Shown here in pieces: positions 1-8,471 of a stretch of DNA of 64,000 nucleotides (positions within the stretch are counted from its first letter, which is position 1; each line of letters opens with the position of its first letter). A program made the translations under genes and the position numbers. This stretch comes from an uncultured Clostridium sp. (lineage in GTDB: Bacteria > Bacillota > Clostridia > UBA1212 > UBA1255). The stretch is from the NCBI GenBank assembly GCA_900543695.1, contig UQSG01000013.1, positions 1 to 64,000 on the forward strand, written 5' to 3'. Below the pieces are notes generated by a model, which saw nothing but the letters and a program-made list of their open reading frames with translations, was not told the origin of the DNA and searched no databases.

Positions 1-1
1 C

Positions 2-529
2 CGCACAGTGGCCGCTGGCCACCGCACCAGCGGCCGTTGGGGACCGCAATTTGCACCTAACAACAATATGATAAAAGAAATAAGCAGACGATATGGAAAT
101 GAATACAAAATCGTATCTGTTTTTGTAAAATCCGCTTACTCCGATTATTATATTTCAGACCTAAATCCATTTGAATGGGCTGTTGTTTTGAAGCAGGCGG
201 CTATGGTAATTACAAGTTATTTTCATGGCACATTGTTAAGTCTTGTACAAGGGACACCCACTATTGTGTTAGATTATTCGGGTTACTGTGATGAACAGTA
301 TGAGGGAAAACTTAAAGACTTGATGGTGACAAGGTTTGAACTGTCGGAATTATATTACGACAAAAATGAAGCTGAGAATTTTGTTGGCGATAACGATTTT
401 TATAGCAAGGTTGATACATTACTTAGTGGTGGATACGAGAAACGAATTTCTGACGCAGTAAAAAGAGAAAGTGAAACATTTAATAACTTTATTAAACTGT
501 TGGGAGTTGCGGACGATCAGAAAAAGTAA
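2..529 (+). CDS. Polysaccharide pyruvyltransferase family protein, C-terminal part (cut by window edge)
   Basis: The reading frame is already open at the left edge, so this is the end of a longer gene. The visible part matches the C-terminal half of the PS_pyruv_trans family: the stretch NPFEWAVVLKQAAMVITSY followed by FHGT and a short strand resembles the family's conserved 'NPxEWLxLIxxAxxVITxSFHGT' signature. These enzymes usually add a pyruvyl ketal, or act as related transferases, on capsule or exopolysaccharide sugars in the cytoplasm. It is followed 26 bases later by a Wzy-like gene in the same direction, which supports a role in a polysaccharide cluster. The first ~48 bases are much more GC-rich than the rest and do not resemble the family, so the real N-terminus is unknown. 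Confident about the family, unsure about the boundary. Confidence 0.7.
   Translation, partial: RTVAAGHRTSGRWGPQFAPNNNMIKEISRRYGNEYKIVSVFVKSAYSDYYISDLNPFEWAVVLKQAAMVITSYFHGTLLSLVQGTPTIVLDYSGYCDEQYEGKLKDLMVTRFELSELYYDKNEAENFVGDNDFYSKVDTLLSGGYEKRISDAVKRESETFNNFIKLLGVADDQKK
10..35. repeat. GC-rich perfect hairpin at the left edge
   Basis: GGCCGCTGG at 10-18 is matched by CCAGCGGCC at 27-35 with an 8-base loop. The hairpin lies within the first 48 bases, whose composition differs sharply from the AT-rich gene that follows. It may be an element end or an assembly join; nothing else in view explains it. Confidence 0.5.
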
Positions 530-555
530 AAGAACACCGTATTCAGGAGGCATAT

Positions 556-1818
556 ATGATAGAAACAAAGAACCAAAATAAGCACCGCATATTATCTATG
601 TGGATAATAGTGTGCGGACTATTATATATATTTGCATATCAATTCAAACTTCCTTTCAAAGCAGATACTTTTTTGTATGGTATGGTCGTTGGATTGGTTG
701 CAATGATTTTATTTGATGGGAAGATTATCGTATCAAAACAGGTCATATTATTTCTCTTAGTAGCCTTTTCCTCTTTTGTTGGACTGTCATACACAACAAT
801 GCCATCGGAAGGACTAAGAGAAGCAGTATTGTTTACATTTTTCGCTGGATTGTTTTGGTTATCATTAACGAACTCGGCGTTTATAAAATCATTTACCAAA
901 TGGATATATATTGCCTCGATTATCGTTGTCCTTTCTTCTCTTGTTCATTTCCTTGCTCCGATATGGTTTAATGCCTTAATGAGCCAAGTAATGCGAAAAG
1001 ATGCGTATGAACAGTTGATATGGTCATTTACGGTTGATACAACTTTTGCGGGATTAGCAGCCTATACATCAAATGCGACATTTGCTGCGGCTATTGTGTT
1101 CGGCAATTCGTTCTTGAATATGACATATAAAAAAGAGACTCCGATTATTAAGAGCAAATTGTTAAACATTGTGCTATTGGCGCTTTCCATGTTCTCAATA
1201 ATCATTTGCAGCAAACGAGGTATATTTGTAGCTACAATTGTTGCGTTGATTGTTTTGATGTTTTATTTATATAGGGGTCGTAATTTCTTCTCGAGATTTT
1301 TAGGCGTTGCTGTTCTTGCATCAGTTGTTTTGACAGTCCTTTATAACACTAACGAATTTGTATCAACCTTTCTGAACCGCTTTGTTGGTGATGATATTAT
1401 GACAGGCAGAGACACCATTTATGAAACATTGATGGCTGATTTTGGAGAAAGCAATTTTTTGATTGGACGAGGAACTTCAGCAACCTATGAACTTGCTGAA
1501 GAAGGCGCACATAATATATATATACAAATATTGTACGATCATGGCATTATTTTTTCATTTCCATATTACATATTATTGCTTTACAACTATTATTTGGCTT
1601 TTAAGAACAACTGCCCGCTTTCGATATTTGTACAGACCATGTTCTTGGTATATGGGTTATCCGGCAATCCGCTTTATTCCAATATGTTTATGATGATATA
1701 TATTTACCATGTGCTGTATGCAACAAAAATGCCTGAACTTGTAAGAAATACCAGCGAACATCAAAGAACAGAATTTAATGGAAATACTGCAGTCAAGTTA
1801 AAAGAACAACGGGTGTGA
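556..1818 (+). CDS. O-antigen/polysaccharide polymerase-like membrane protein (Wzy type)
   Basis: A 420-residue protein made mostly of membrane helices. It carries the pattern typical of Wzy polymerases and O-antigen ligases: a basic SKRG segment before a helix (around residues 218-222), then GRDTIYE and AHNIYIQILYDHG in the large outer loop before the last helices. Such proteins join lipid-linked repeat units on the outer face of the membrane. The start is set by AGGAGG at 546-551, five bases before ATG. It lies between the pyruvyltransferase and a Wzx-like flippase, the expected partners. Wzy proteins diverge greatly, so the sugar substrate cannot be told. Composition is AT-rich like its left-cluster neighbours. 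Confidence 0.72.
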   Translation: MIETKNQNKHRILSMWIIVCGLLYIFAYQFKLPFKADTFLYGMVVGLVAMILFDGKIIVSKQVILFLLVAFSSFVGLSYTTMPSEGLREAVLFTFFAGLFWLSLTNSAFIKSFTKWIYIASIIVVLSSLVHFLAPIWFNALMSQVMRKDAYEQLIWSFTVDTTFAGLAAYTSNATFAAAIVFGNSFLNMTYKKETPIIKSKLLNIVLLALSMFSIIICSKRGIFVATIVALIVLMFYLYRGRNFFSRFLGVAVLASVVLTVLYNTNEFVSTFLNRFVGDDIMTGRDTIYETLMADFGESNFLIGRGTSATYELAEEGAHNIYIQILYDHGIIFSFPYYILLLYNYYLAFKNNCPLSIFVQTMFLVYGLSGNPLYSNMFMMIYIYHVLYATKMPELVRNTSEHQRTEFNGNTAVKLKEQRV

Positions 1819-3276
1819 ATGATGTCAACTTCATCTAAAACAAAACAGTTAGCAGTGGATACTATATTATTTGGTATTAGCACATTTGGATCGAAAATTC
1901 TGGTGTTCTTGCTGACACCTCTGTACACAGCGGTTTTATTAACAGAGGAATATGGTATTGCTGACCTAATTAATACAACTGTAAATTTAATCTATCCCGT
2001 GCTTACGTTGGCAATCACTGATGCAACTTTACGGTATTCATTGGATAAAGATTGTTCCAAGCGAGCCGTTTTAGGTAATTCTATTGTAATCACAATTCTT
2101 TCATTGTTGTTATTGATTGCATTTTATCCTGTAATCACAATGTTGAACTCTGAAATTACTGTTCAATTATCAAAGTATTGGGGATATTTTGTGGCTACCT
2201 ACGCAATGTACAATTTCCATCTATGTCTTTCTAATTTTGTGAAAGGAATAGGAAAAACGAAATTGTTTGCAATCCAGGGGATTGTCCAAACAGCGACGGT
2301 TATCTTGTGCAATATTTATTTTTTGCTTATTGCAAAGACAGCTTTGCAAGGCTATTTGCTCAGCATTATAATCGGGCTTGCCGTTCCAACAGTTTTGATG
2401 CTTTTTGCCGGAGGGGTGTTCAAATATATCTTTCCGTTTAAGCCGGACAAGAAATTGCTTGGGGAAATGCTGAAATATAGTATTCCCATGATTCCTACAT
2501 TGCTCGCCTGGTCGATCAATATGTACATAAACAAGTATATGCTGATTGTTCTATTGCCAAAAGGGGAAGGACTCAGCGCCTCTGGGATCTTCAGCGTGGC
2601 GAACAAAATCCCTTCTTTACTAACTGCAGTATTGTCTATTTTTACGCAGGCATGGCAGTTGTCCGCAATATCTAATGTAAATGACTCGGACGAATCAAAA
2701 TATTACACCAGGATGTACGGAGCGATGCACATCGTTTCGCTTGTCGGTTGTTTACTGATTATCCCATTTTCAAAAATTGCATCGGCACTTCTTTTCGATT
2801 CGAGCTATTATTCCGCATGGCAGCATATACCCTTTCTTACTCTGTCAGCATTCTTTTCATGTTTGTGTGGCTTCTTAGCATCTGCGTTTCGTGCATATAA
2901 AAAGACTGGTCAATTATTCATTTCTGTCGCTATCGGAGCCGCAGTGAATATTATCTTGAATTTGATTTTAATAAAAACTATTGGTTTTGTAGGAGCTTCC
3001 ATAGCTACTGCGGCAAGTTTTCTCATAACGTGGGCGGTCAGAATGCAGACAATACAACGGTTAGTTAGAGTGAAAATTCGCTTAACACAAACAGCGATTA
3101 CCTATATTCTGTCGATCTTAGGGTGTTTGTTGATTAGTTTTGATGTTCCTTATGCGTATGTTTTTTATCTCGTCTCATGTGTATTTATTATTGGGTTGAA
3201 TTTCAATGATGTGAAAAACATATGTATCTCGCTGGCAATAACGCTAAAGAGAATAATTAAAAAGAAAAATACATAA
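1819..3276 (+). CDS. Polysaccharide flippase (Wzx / MOP superfamily)
   Basis: A 485-residue multi-helix protein with the layout of Wzx-type oligosaccharide transporters, which flip undecaprenyl-linked repeat units across the membrane. The N-terminus has the family look: an amphipathic stretch, then helices with the motif FGSKILVFLLTPLYTAVL and a following TEEYGIADL. The ATG directly follows the TGA of the Wzy-like gene, so translation is probably coupled; a second ATG comes one codon later. The next gene is ugd, 14 bases on. This is the first of two flippases in the window; the second, at 12412-13869, is on the other strand and belongs to a different cluster. Confidence 0.85.
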   Translation: MMSTSSKTKQLAVDTILFGISTFGSKILVFLLTPLYTAVLLTEEYGIADLINTTVNLIYPVLTLAITDATLRYSLDKDCSKRAVLGNSIVITILSLLLLIAFYPVITMLNSEITVQLSKYWGYFVATYAMYNFHLCLSNFVKGIGKTKLFAIQGIVQTATVILCNIYFLLIAKTALQGYLLSIIIGLAVPTVLMLFAGGVFKYIFPFKPDKKLLGEMLKYSIPMIPTLLAWSINMYINKYMLIVLLPKGEGLSASGIFSVANKIPSLLTAVLSIFTQAWQLSAISNVNDSDESKYYTRMYGAMHIVSLVGCLLIIPFSKIASALLFDSSYYSAWQHIPFLTLSAFFSCLCGFLASAFRAYKKTGQLFISVAIGAAVNIILNLILIKTIGFVGASIATAASFLITWAVRMQTIQRLVRVKIRLTQTAITYILSILGCLLISFDVPYAYVFYLVSCVFIIGLNFNDVKNICISLAITLKRIIKKKNT

Positions 3277-3290
3277 ACGGAGGAATGAAT

Positions 3291-4529
3291 ATGAAAATAG
3301 CAGTCGCAGGAACCGGCTATGTCGGTTTATCAATATCGGTGCTTTTGGCACAGCACAATAAAGTAACGGCTGTTGACATTATTCCCGCAAAGGTGGAGAT
3401 GATCAACAATAGAAAGTCGCCCATACAGGACGATTATATCGAAAAGTATCTTGCCGAAAAGGAGCTTGATCTGACAGCAACGCTTGATGCGGAAGCTGCA
3501 TATAAAGATGCGGGTTTTGTGGTTATCGCTGCCCCTACAAACTATGATAGCCAAAAGAACTTTTTTGATACGTCAGCGGTTGAAGCGGTTATTCAGCTCG
3601 TTATAAAATACAATCCCGATGCGATAATGGTCATCAAATCCACGATCCCTGTTGGGTTTACGGCGATGGTTCGGGAGAAGTATCATTGCGATAATATCAT
3701 TTTCAGCCCCGAATTTCTGCGTGAAAGCAAGGCTCTTTACGACAACCTCTATCCGAGCCGCATTATCGTCGGCACGGATATGCGCGATGATCGACTTGTA
3801 AAGGCGGCAAACAATTTTGCAAAACTTCTCCAAGAGGGAGCTATTAAAGAGAATATTGACACTTTGATTATGGGCTTTACCGAGGCTGAAGCGGTTAAGC
3901 TTTTCGCAAACACCTACTTGGCACTTCGTGTATCCTACTTTAATGAGCTTGATACCTATGCTGAGATGAAAGGTCTTGACACACAGCAGATTATCAACGG
4001 TGTATGCCTCGATCCGAGAATCGGCAACCACTATAATAATCCCTCGTTTGGCTACGGCGGTTACTGCTTGCCAAAGGACACAAAACAGCTTCTCGCAAAC
4101 TATGCTGATGTACCGCAGAATATGGTGTCTGCTATCGTTGAGAGCAACAGAACGAGAAAGGATTTTATTGCCGACCGTGTACTGCGTATGGCTGGCTATT
4201 ACGGCTACGAGGAAAATAACGCATACAGCAAGGCAAAGGAGACATCCGTTACCATTGGCGTTTACCGCTTGACAATGAAATCTAATTCGGACAACTTTCG
4301 TCAATCCTCCATTCAGGGCGTTATAAAGCGAATTAAGGCAAAGGGTGCAACGGTTGTTATTTATGAGCCTACGCTGAATGACGGCGAGACTTTCTTCGGT
4401 AGCAAAATCGTCAACGACATCGAAAAATTTAAAGAGATTTGTCAGGCAATTATTGCAAACCGTTATGACACCTGCCTTGATGATGTAGCAGCCAAGGTTT
4501 ACACGAGAGACATTTTCAGACGAGACTAA
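3291..4529 (+). CDS. ugd: UDP-glucose 6-dehydrogenase family nucleotide-sugar dehydrogenase
   Basis: A 412-residue NAD-dependent enzyme that oxidises a UDP-sugar (typically UDP-glucose to UDP-glucuronate) in the cytoplasm, supplying an acidic sugar for capsule synthesis. The N-terminal Rossmann motif GTGYVG is at residues 7-12. The catalytic-loop motif GYGGYCLPKDTKQL places the thiol nucleophile at Cys259. KSTIPVGFT and PEFLRE in the middle are further family signatures. The ATG at 3291 is chosen over 3285 because GGAGG at 3279-3283 gives a 7-base spacing. Compact Ugd forms of about 400 residues are common in capsule clusters of Bacillota. Family certain; exact sugar inferred. Confidence 0.92.
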   Translation: MKIAVAGTGYVGLSISVLLAQHNKVTAVDIIPAKVEMINNRKSPIQDDYIEKYLAEKELDLTATLDAEAAYKDAGFVVIAAPTNYDSQKNFFDTSAVEAVIQLVIKYNPDAIMVIKSTIPVGFTAMVREKYHCDNIIFSPEFLRESKALYDNLYPSRIIVGTDMRDDRLVKAANNFAKLLQEGAIKENIDTLIMGFTEAEAVKLFANTYLALRVSYFNELDTYAEMKGLDTQQIINGVCLDPRIGNHYNNPSFGYGGYCLPKDTKQLLANYADVPQNMVSAIVESNRTRKDFIADRVLRMAGYYGYEENNAYSKAKETSVTIGVYRLTMKSNSDNFRQSSIQGVIKRIKAKGATVVIYEPTLNDGETFFGSKIVNDIEKFKEICQAIIANRYDTCLDDVAAKVYTRDIFRRD

Positions 4530-4551
4530 TTTTTAGGAATGAAAGATTGCT

Positions 4552-5706
4552 ATGGATAATAAAACAAGTAAGGTGATGTTCGCGCTGCTATGTTCGGCTA
4601 TTTGTGGCGATCCTCTTTCCGACGAGAAAAAAGCCCTATATAATGCAGAAATGTTGCCACAGATTGCAACAGTAGCCAAACAGCACGACGCGCTTCATCT
4701 GCTCGTATTTGGACTGAAAAAGAATGATTTGCTTAATGAAAGCAGTAAGTGGCTTGAAACGGAAATTTTCAGAGCCGTCTATCGTTATGAACAACAGAAG
4801 TATGAATTTAATCGAATATGCGAAGCTCTTGAAAAATCAGAAATTCCGTTTATACCACTCAAAGGCTCTGTTCTTCGTGAATACTATTCCGAGCCGTGGA
4901 TACGAACAAGTTGCGATATAGATATTCTCGTTCATAATGAAGATTTGGAAAAAGCCATACTTTGCCTGTCAGAAGAATTAAAGTATATCTTAAAGGATAG
5001 AGCTACGCACGACGTTTCGCTTTTTGCCCCGAACGGTGTTCACGTGGAACTTCATTTTGATTTGCTCGAGGAAGGTCGTGCAAATAACGCTATTGAGATT
5101 TTAAGCGGCGTTTGGAAAAATGTAGCCTTGTGTGAAAACAGCAAATTCCGTTACGAAATGACCGACGAGTTTTTCTACTTTTACCATATCGCACATATGG
5201 CGAAACATTTCGAAAACGGTGGATGCGGTATTCGTCCGTTTGTCGATCTTGTTGTTCTCGACCGTATGGACAGCGAAAATTTTTCTAAAAGAGACGAGCT
5301 GCTAAAAAGCGGCGGATTATTGCAATTTGCAAGGGCCTCCCGCAAGTTGAGCCGTATATGGTTTTGTAACGAGCAGAGCGATGAGCTGTCCGAGCAAATA
5401 CAGGATTTTATTTTGCGCGGAGGCAGCTACGGCACGACGGACAACCGTGTTGCCGTACATAAGAAGCAAGGAAAAATTAAATACATTTTCTCTCGTATGT
5501 TTATTCCGTATGCTAAATTGAAACGATATTATCCGATTTTGGAAAAACATAAATGGTTAATGCCAATAATGCAAATCAGGCGGTGGTTTATGATGCTTGA
5601 TCCGAATGTAAGAGGAATGGCAAAAAGAGAAATTTCCGTTAATAGCAGCATTTCGAGTGAAAAAATACGGAATACCCAAATCTTGCTCAAAAATATCGGG
5701 CTATAA
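4552..5706 (+). CDS. Nucleotidyltransferase-fold family protein (NTP_transf_5-like)
   Basis: A 384-residue protein with the pattern of the PF14907 family: IPFIPLKGSVLREYY followed by RTSCDIDILVHNEDLEKA near residues 102-135, in which the DIDIL acidic pair resembles the metal-binding site of nucleotidyltransferases. A conserved 'FYFYHIAHMAKHF' segment sits further on. Members are often found in capsule, lantibiotic and lasso-peptide clusters, but their substrate is generally unknown, so no reaction is assigned. It is the last gene of the AT-rich left cluster, 22 bases after ugd. GC content rises after its stop codon. Good family match, function unknown. Confidence 0.72.
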   Translation: MDNKTSKVMFALLCSAICGDPLSDEKKALYNAEMLPQIATVAKQHDALHLLVFGLKKNDLLNESSKWLETEIFRAVYRYEQQKYEFNRICEALEKSEIPFIPLKGSVLREYYSEPWIRTSCDIDILVHNEDLEKAILCLSEELKYILKDRATHDVSLFAPNGVHVELHFDLLEEGRANNAIEILSGVWKNVALCENSKFRYEMTDEFFYFYHIAHMAKHFENGGCGIRPFVDLVVLDRMDSENFSKRDELLKSGGLLQFARASRKLSRIWFCNEQSDELSEQIQDFILRGGSYGTTDNRVAVHKKQGKIKYIFSRMFIPYAKLKRYYPILEKHKWLMPIMQIRRWFMMLDPNVRGMAKREISVNSSISSEKIRNTQILLKNIGL

Positions 5707-5782
5707 CGATCCTCTTTCGTGACACAAATGCAGCACTATAATTGTAACTTACCCCCTCATTTTTCCATTGCGCTTGCCTCAT

Positions 5783-5811
5783 TTTAATGGTATCCTAATA
5801 CTAGTTATAAT
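5783..5811 (+). promoter_or_regulatory. Candidate promoter of the DUF3810-like gene
   Basis: A perfect TATAAT lies at 5806-5811. The hexamer 17 bases upstream, TTTAAT at 5783-5788, is a weak -35. The intergenic region 5707-5856 holds nothing else I can name. Confidence 0.45.
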
Positions 5812-5856
5812 GGGATTTGCGGATCGGTCGGTCCGTGCAGCGAGGGGCGCAAAAAT

Positions 5857-7065
5857 ATGGAATCAAGCCATGACATCGCAGAATATAGAGAACGCAGAAA
5901 ATTCTGGCGGACCGTCGTCGCGGCGGCTGTCTGCGGCGGGCTCGCACTCTTCTCCGTCGGAGTTTACCTGCTTTGCAGATATGTCTTTCCTTCGGATAAG
6001 ATATCCGAATTCTACACGGACAAGCTTTTCTACTATATCTCCTGGCCGATCAAGAAAGTAATTGCCTATTTTCCTTTTTCGGTAGCAGAAATCGCGCTTT
6101 ATGCAAGCATTGCGGTAATCCTGTTCTGGTTTATAAACATGCTTGTTGGAACGGTACGTGCCGGCCGCAGATGCTACATACGGAAAAAGCAGAACGTCCC
6201 GATCGAGGGCTTTTCCCTGCTGCAGCCTCTTGTGCAGCTCGTTCTCAGGCTGTCAAGCTTTATTTGCGTCATTGTGTCGGCGTTTGTGCTGTTTGGCGGA
6301 ATCAACTATACCAGCCTCACCTTCTCGGAGAAGGCCGGGTATGAATTGGAAGAGGCTGATGTCGATCAGCTCAGTCAGCTCTGTCGCCTGCTGTCAGCAA
6401 GAGCCGCCGCGGCGCGCCTGACGCTTGCGCTGGAAGCTGACGGCACCATCAACGAAAATTATGCGGATTATAATCCATTCCGACTGATCGACGACGCGCT
6501 CGATGCCTATCAGAATCTGCCGGAGGAGTACGCTTATCTGAAGCGCGATTATCCGCGCGCCAAGCTGGCGGTCAGCTCCCCCGTTATGTCCAATATTCAC
6601 ATTACGGGGATTTATCCATACATCATACCCGAGGCAGTTGTAAATGCGCAGACGCCCATTATGAGCCTGCCGCACACGATTTGTCATGAAATGGCGCATC
6701 AGCGCGGCTTTGCCAGAGAAGACGAGGCCAATTATATTGCGTATCTGGCGTGCATTCACAGCGACAATCCGCTCTTTGTCTATTCGGGCTATTATACGGC
6801 GTTTACATATGCCATGGATCAGCTTTATCTATATGATCAGAAAAGCTGGCAGGAAATTTCCTCCGCTACCTCAAGCGGGATCTGGCTCGACAATCTGGAG
6901 GAAAGCAATTTCTGGCAGCAATACCAGACGGTCAGCAGCGAATTCACCGGCAGCGTAAACGATACATATCTCACCGTCATGGATGTCGACGACGGCGTCC
7001 ACAGCTACGGAAGAATGATCGATCTGATCCTTGCCGAGGAAAAGCAAAAGGGTACAATACAATAG
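5857..7065 (+). CDS. DUF3810-type membrane zinc metalloprotease-like protein
   Basis: A 402-residue protein with three hydrophobic segments in the first ~150 residues, followed by an extracytoplasmic-looking domain carrying HEMAH at residues 277-281, an HExxH zinc-protease motif. The downstream QRGFAREDEANYIAYLAC supplies a likely glutamate ligand. This layout fits the DUF3810 family, whose substrates are not known to me. The start is supported by GAGGGG about 12 bases upstream. The gene lies alone between the left polysaccharide cluster and the oppositely oriented cdaR; its end faces cdaR with only 32 bases between. A role in envelope turnover is possible but unproven. Confidence 0.75.
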   Translation: MESSHDIAEYRERRKFWRTVVAAAVCGGLALFSVGVYLLCRYVFPSDKISEFYTDKLFYYISWPIKKVIAYFPFSVAEIALYASIAVILFWFINMLVGTVRAGRRCYIRKKQNVPIEGFSLLQPLVQLVLRLSSFICVIVSAFVLFGGINYTSLTFSEKAGYELEEADVDQLSQLCRLLSARAAAARLTLALEADGTINENYADYNPFRLIDDALDAYQNLPEEYAYLKRDYPRAKLAVSSPVMSNIHITGIYPYIIPEAVVNAQTPIMSLPHTICHEMAHQRGFAREDEANYIAYLACIHSDNPLFVYSGYYTAFTYAMDQLYLYDQKSWQEISSATSSGIWLDNLEESNFWQQYQTVSSEFTGSVNDTYLTVMDVDDGVHSYGRMIDLILAEEKQKGTIQ

Positions 7066-7081
7066 CTCCGATTTGATTTAT

Positions 7082-7112
7082 CCGGCCGCCGAAGTGCTCA
7101 TTCTGCGGCCGG
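7082..7112. terminator. Possible bidirectional terminator between convergent genes
   Basis: CCGGCCGC (7082-7089) pairs with GCGGCCGG (7105-7112) across a 15-base loop, between the DUF3810-like gene and cdaR. The right arm lies inside the end of cdaR. No long T-run follows on either strand, so it may instead act as a weak or Rho-assisted stop. Confidence 0.35.
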
Positions 7113-8471
7113 CGTTTCCGCAGGCTCCTGTGACACGGTCGGCTCCGTGGACGGCTCCTCTGTAGGAGGCAGCGTGCCCGGCGTAGGCGACGGCGGCTCC
7201 GGCGTTGCCGTGATATCCGGAATAGGCGTAGTATTGGAAGAAATCGTCACGCTGTAAACATATTCTCCGATTACAGTAAATTTTTCAGTATCAATACTCG
7301 TAAACTCCAGCGGAATTCTGTACTCTCCGACGCCAAGCCCCGTAAGATCGAGCGTCGGCCCGAGCGACGCCGCGGAAAGCGCATCCAGATCCGCCGCTTT
7401 GCCCTTCACCCGAATCGAAAATTGTTCCGGATTAAATTCATACACATACGACGCCGTGTCCTTGCCCGGTGTGCTGATCGACGAATTAACATCCACTGAA
7501 AAGGATTTTACCTCATACCGTAAAATCTCAGCCGTCACCGTAATATCCGCCGTACGATATGCCGTGATTCCCTCCGGGAGATAATCAGAGACCGCGAACG
7601 TTCTCACCACATTTTCCGAAGCGCCCGTTATATCTATATTTCCTACATGAATCTCATTGATATTCCGGAGCTCCGCGGCAGTACCGCGCAGAAGCAGCGT
7701 CTGCGGTTCAATAGCGTCCGCGTTCAGATAATAGTCGTCATGCGGCCTGCCCGTAACCTGATACGAAACCGGCACGCGCTTTCCGACCTCAATTTTAACT
7801 GTAACCTTTTCCGTATCATATCTCGCTGTAACGTCCTCCCCGTTCGTCAGGAAATAGCGTCCGATGAACGAACCCGTTCTGTCCGAATCGATGGAATCTT
7901 CCGCAAGGCTGTCAGAAAGAATCACTTTAATGCAATCGATCTCATCGATTTCAGAAGCAAAGCCGGAAATCTGTATGCTGCTCGGCTCCGCCGTCACGGA
8001 AAGGAACTCATATCCCTCCCGAAGCAGGCTGTCGTCGTATTCGACCACGACATCCACATTGCGCTGCGTCAGCTGATCAAATGTAAAATCAATCGTTTTC
8101 GGGTAATAATCCTCAATTTTAATGCCGAGCCGCGCGCACTCCGGCTCGCTCACATGCAGCGTCGCGGTGCCCGGCTCCGTAATCTCGCCAAAATCCACCG
8201 CGGCGTAAAGATCGGAGACCGTAAGATTTCCGATAATGTCTGAACGTCCGGAAGCCTTCACGGTAATGCTTTCGGGGAAGGAAGGCGTTTGATTGCTGAG
8301 GCCGTACGACGACGGCACATTCGGGTTCAAAATCGTAAGCGGAATATCAAGAGACCGCGTTTCGGTCGGATTCGTATAGTTCAGCACGAGCAGCCACGAC
8401 ACAATTCCGAGCAGGACAGATACGACGACATAAAAGCTTTTGCTTTTTAAAATTCTGTCAAGCTTTGCCAT
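7098..8471 (-). CDS. cdaR: CdaA regulatory protein, YbbR-domain (CdaR)
   Basis: A 457-residue protein with one N-terminal membrane helix (about residues 12-32, VVSVLLGIVSWLLVLNY) and a long outer region of several YbbR-like repeats of ~80 residues. It ends in a Pro/Thr/Glu-rich tail of about 45 residues that probably spans the wall. In Bacillota CdaR binds the diadenylate cyclase CdaA in the membrane and tunes c-di-AMP synthesis. The start MAKLDRIL at 8471 is preferred over the far upstream codon at 8519, and it overlaps the end of cdaA by 14 bases, which suggests coupled translation. Strong call from domain layout and its position directly after cdaA. Confidence 0.9.
   Translation of the reverse strand: MAKLDRILKSKSFYVVVSVLLGIVSWLLVLNYTNPTETRSLDIPLTILNPNVPSSYGLSNQTPSFPESITVKASGRSDIIGNLTVSDLYAAVDFGEITEPGTATLHVSEPECARLGIKIEDYYPKTIDFTFDQLTQRNVDVVVEYDDSLLREGYEFLSVTAEPSSIQISGFASEIDEIDCIKVILSDSLAEDSIDSDRTGSFIGRYFLTNGEDVTARYDTEKVTVKIEVGKRVPVSYQVTGRPHDDYYLNADAIEPQTLLLRGTAAELRNINEIHVGNIDITGASENVVRTFAVSDYLPEGITAYRTADITVTAEILRYEVKSFSVDVNSSISTPGKDTASYVYEFNPEQFSIRVKGKAADLDALSAASLGPTLDLTGLGVGEYRIPLEFTSIDTEKFTVIGEYVYSVTISSNTTPIPDITATPEPPSPTPGTLPPTEEPSTEPTVSQEPAETPAAE

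Noticed and set aside
5768..6061. A 97-codon frame overlapping the start of the DUF3810-like gene.
   Set aside because: Low-complexity Ser/Arg/Pro product, no domain, and the overlapping frame has a recognised protein with its own ribosome site.
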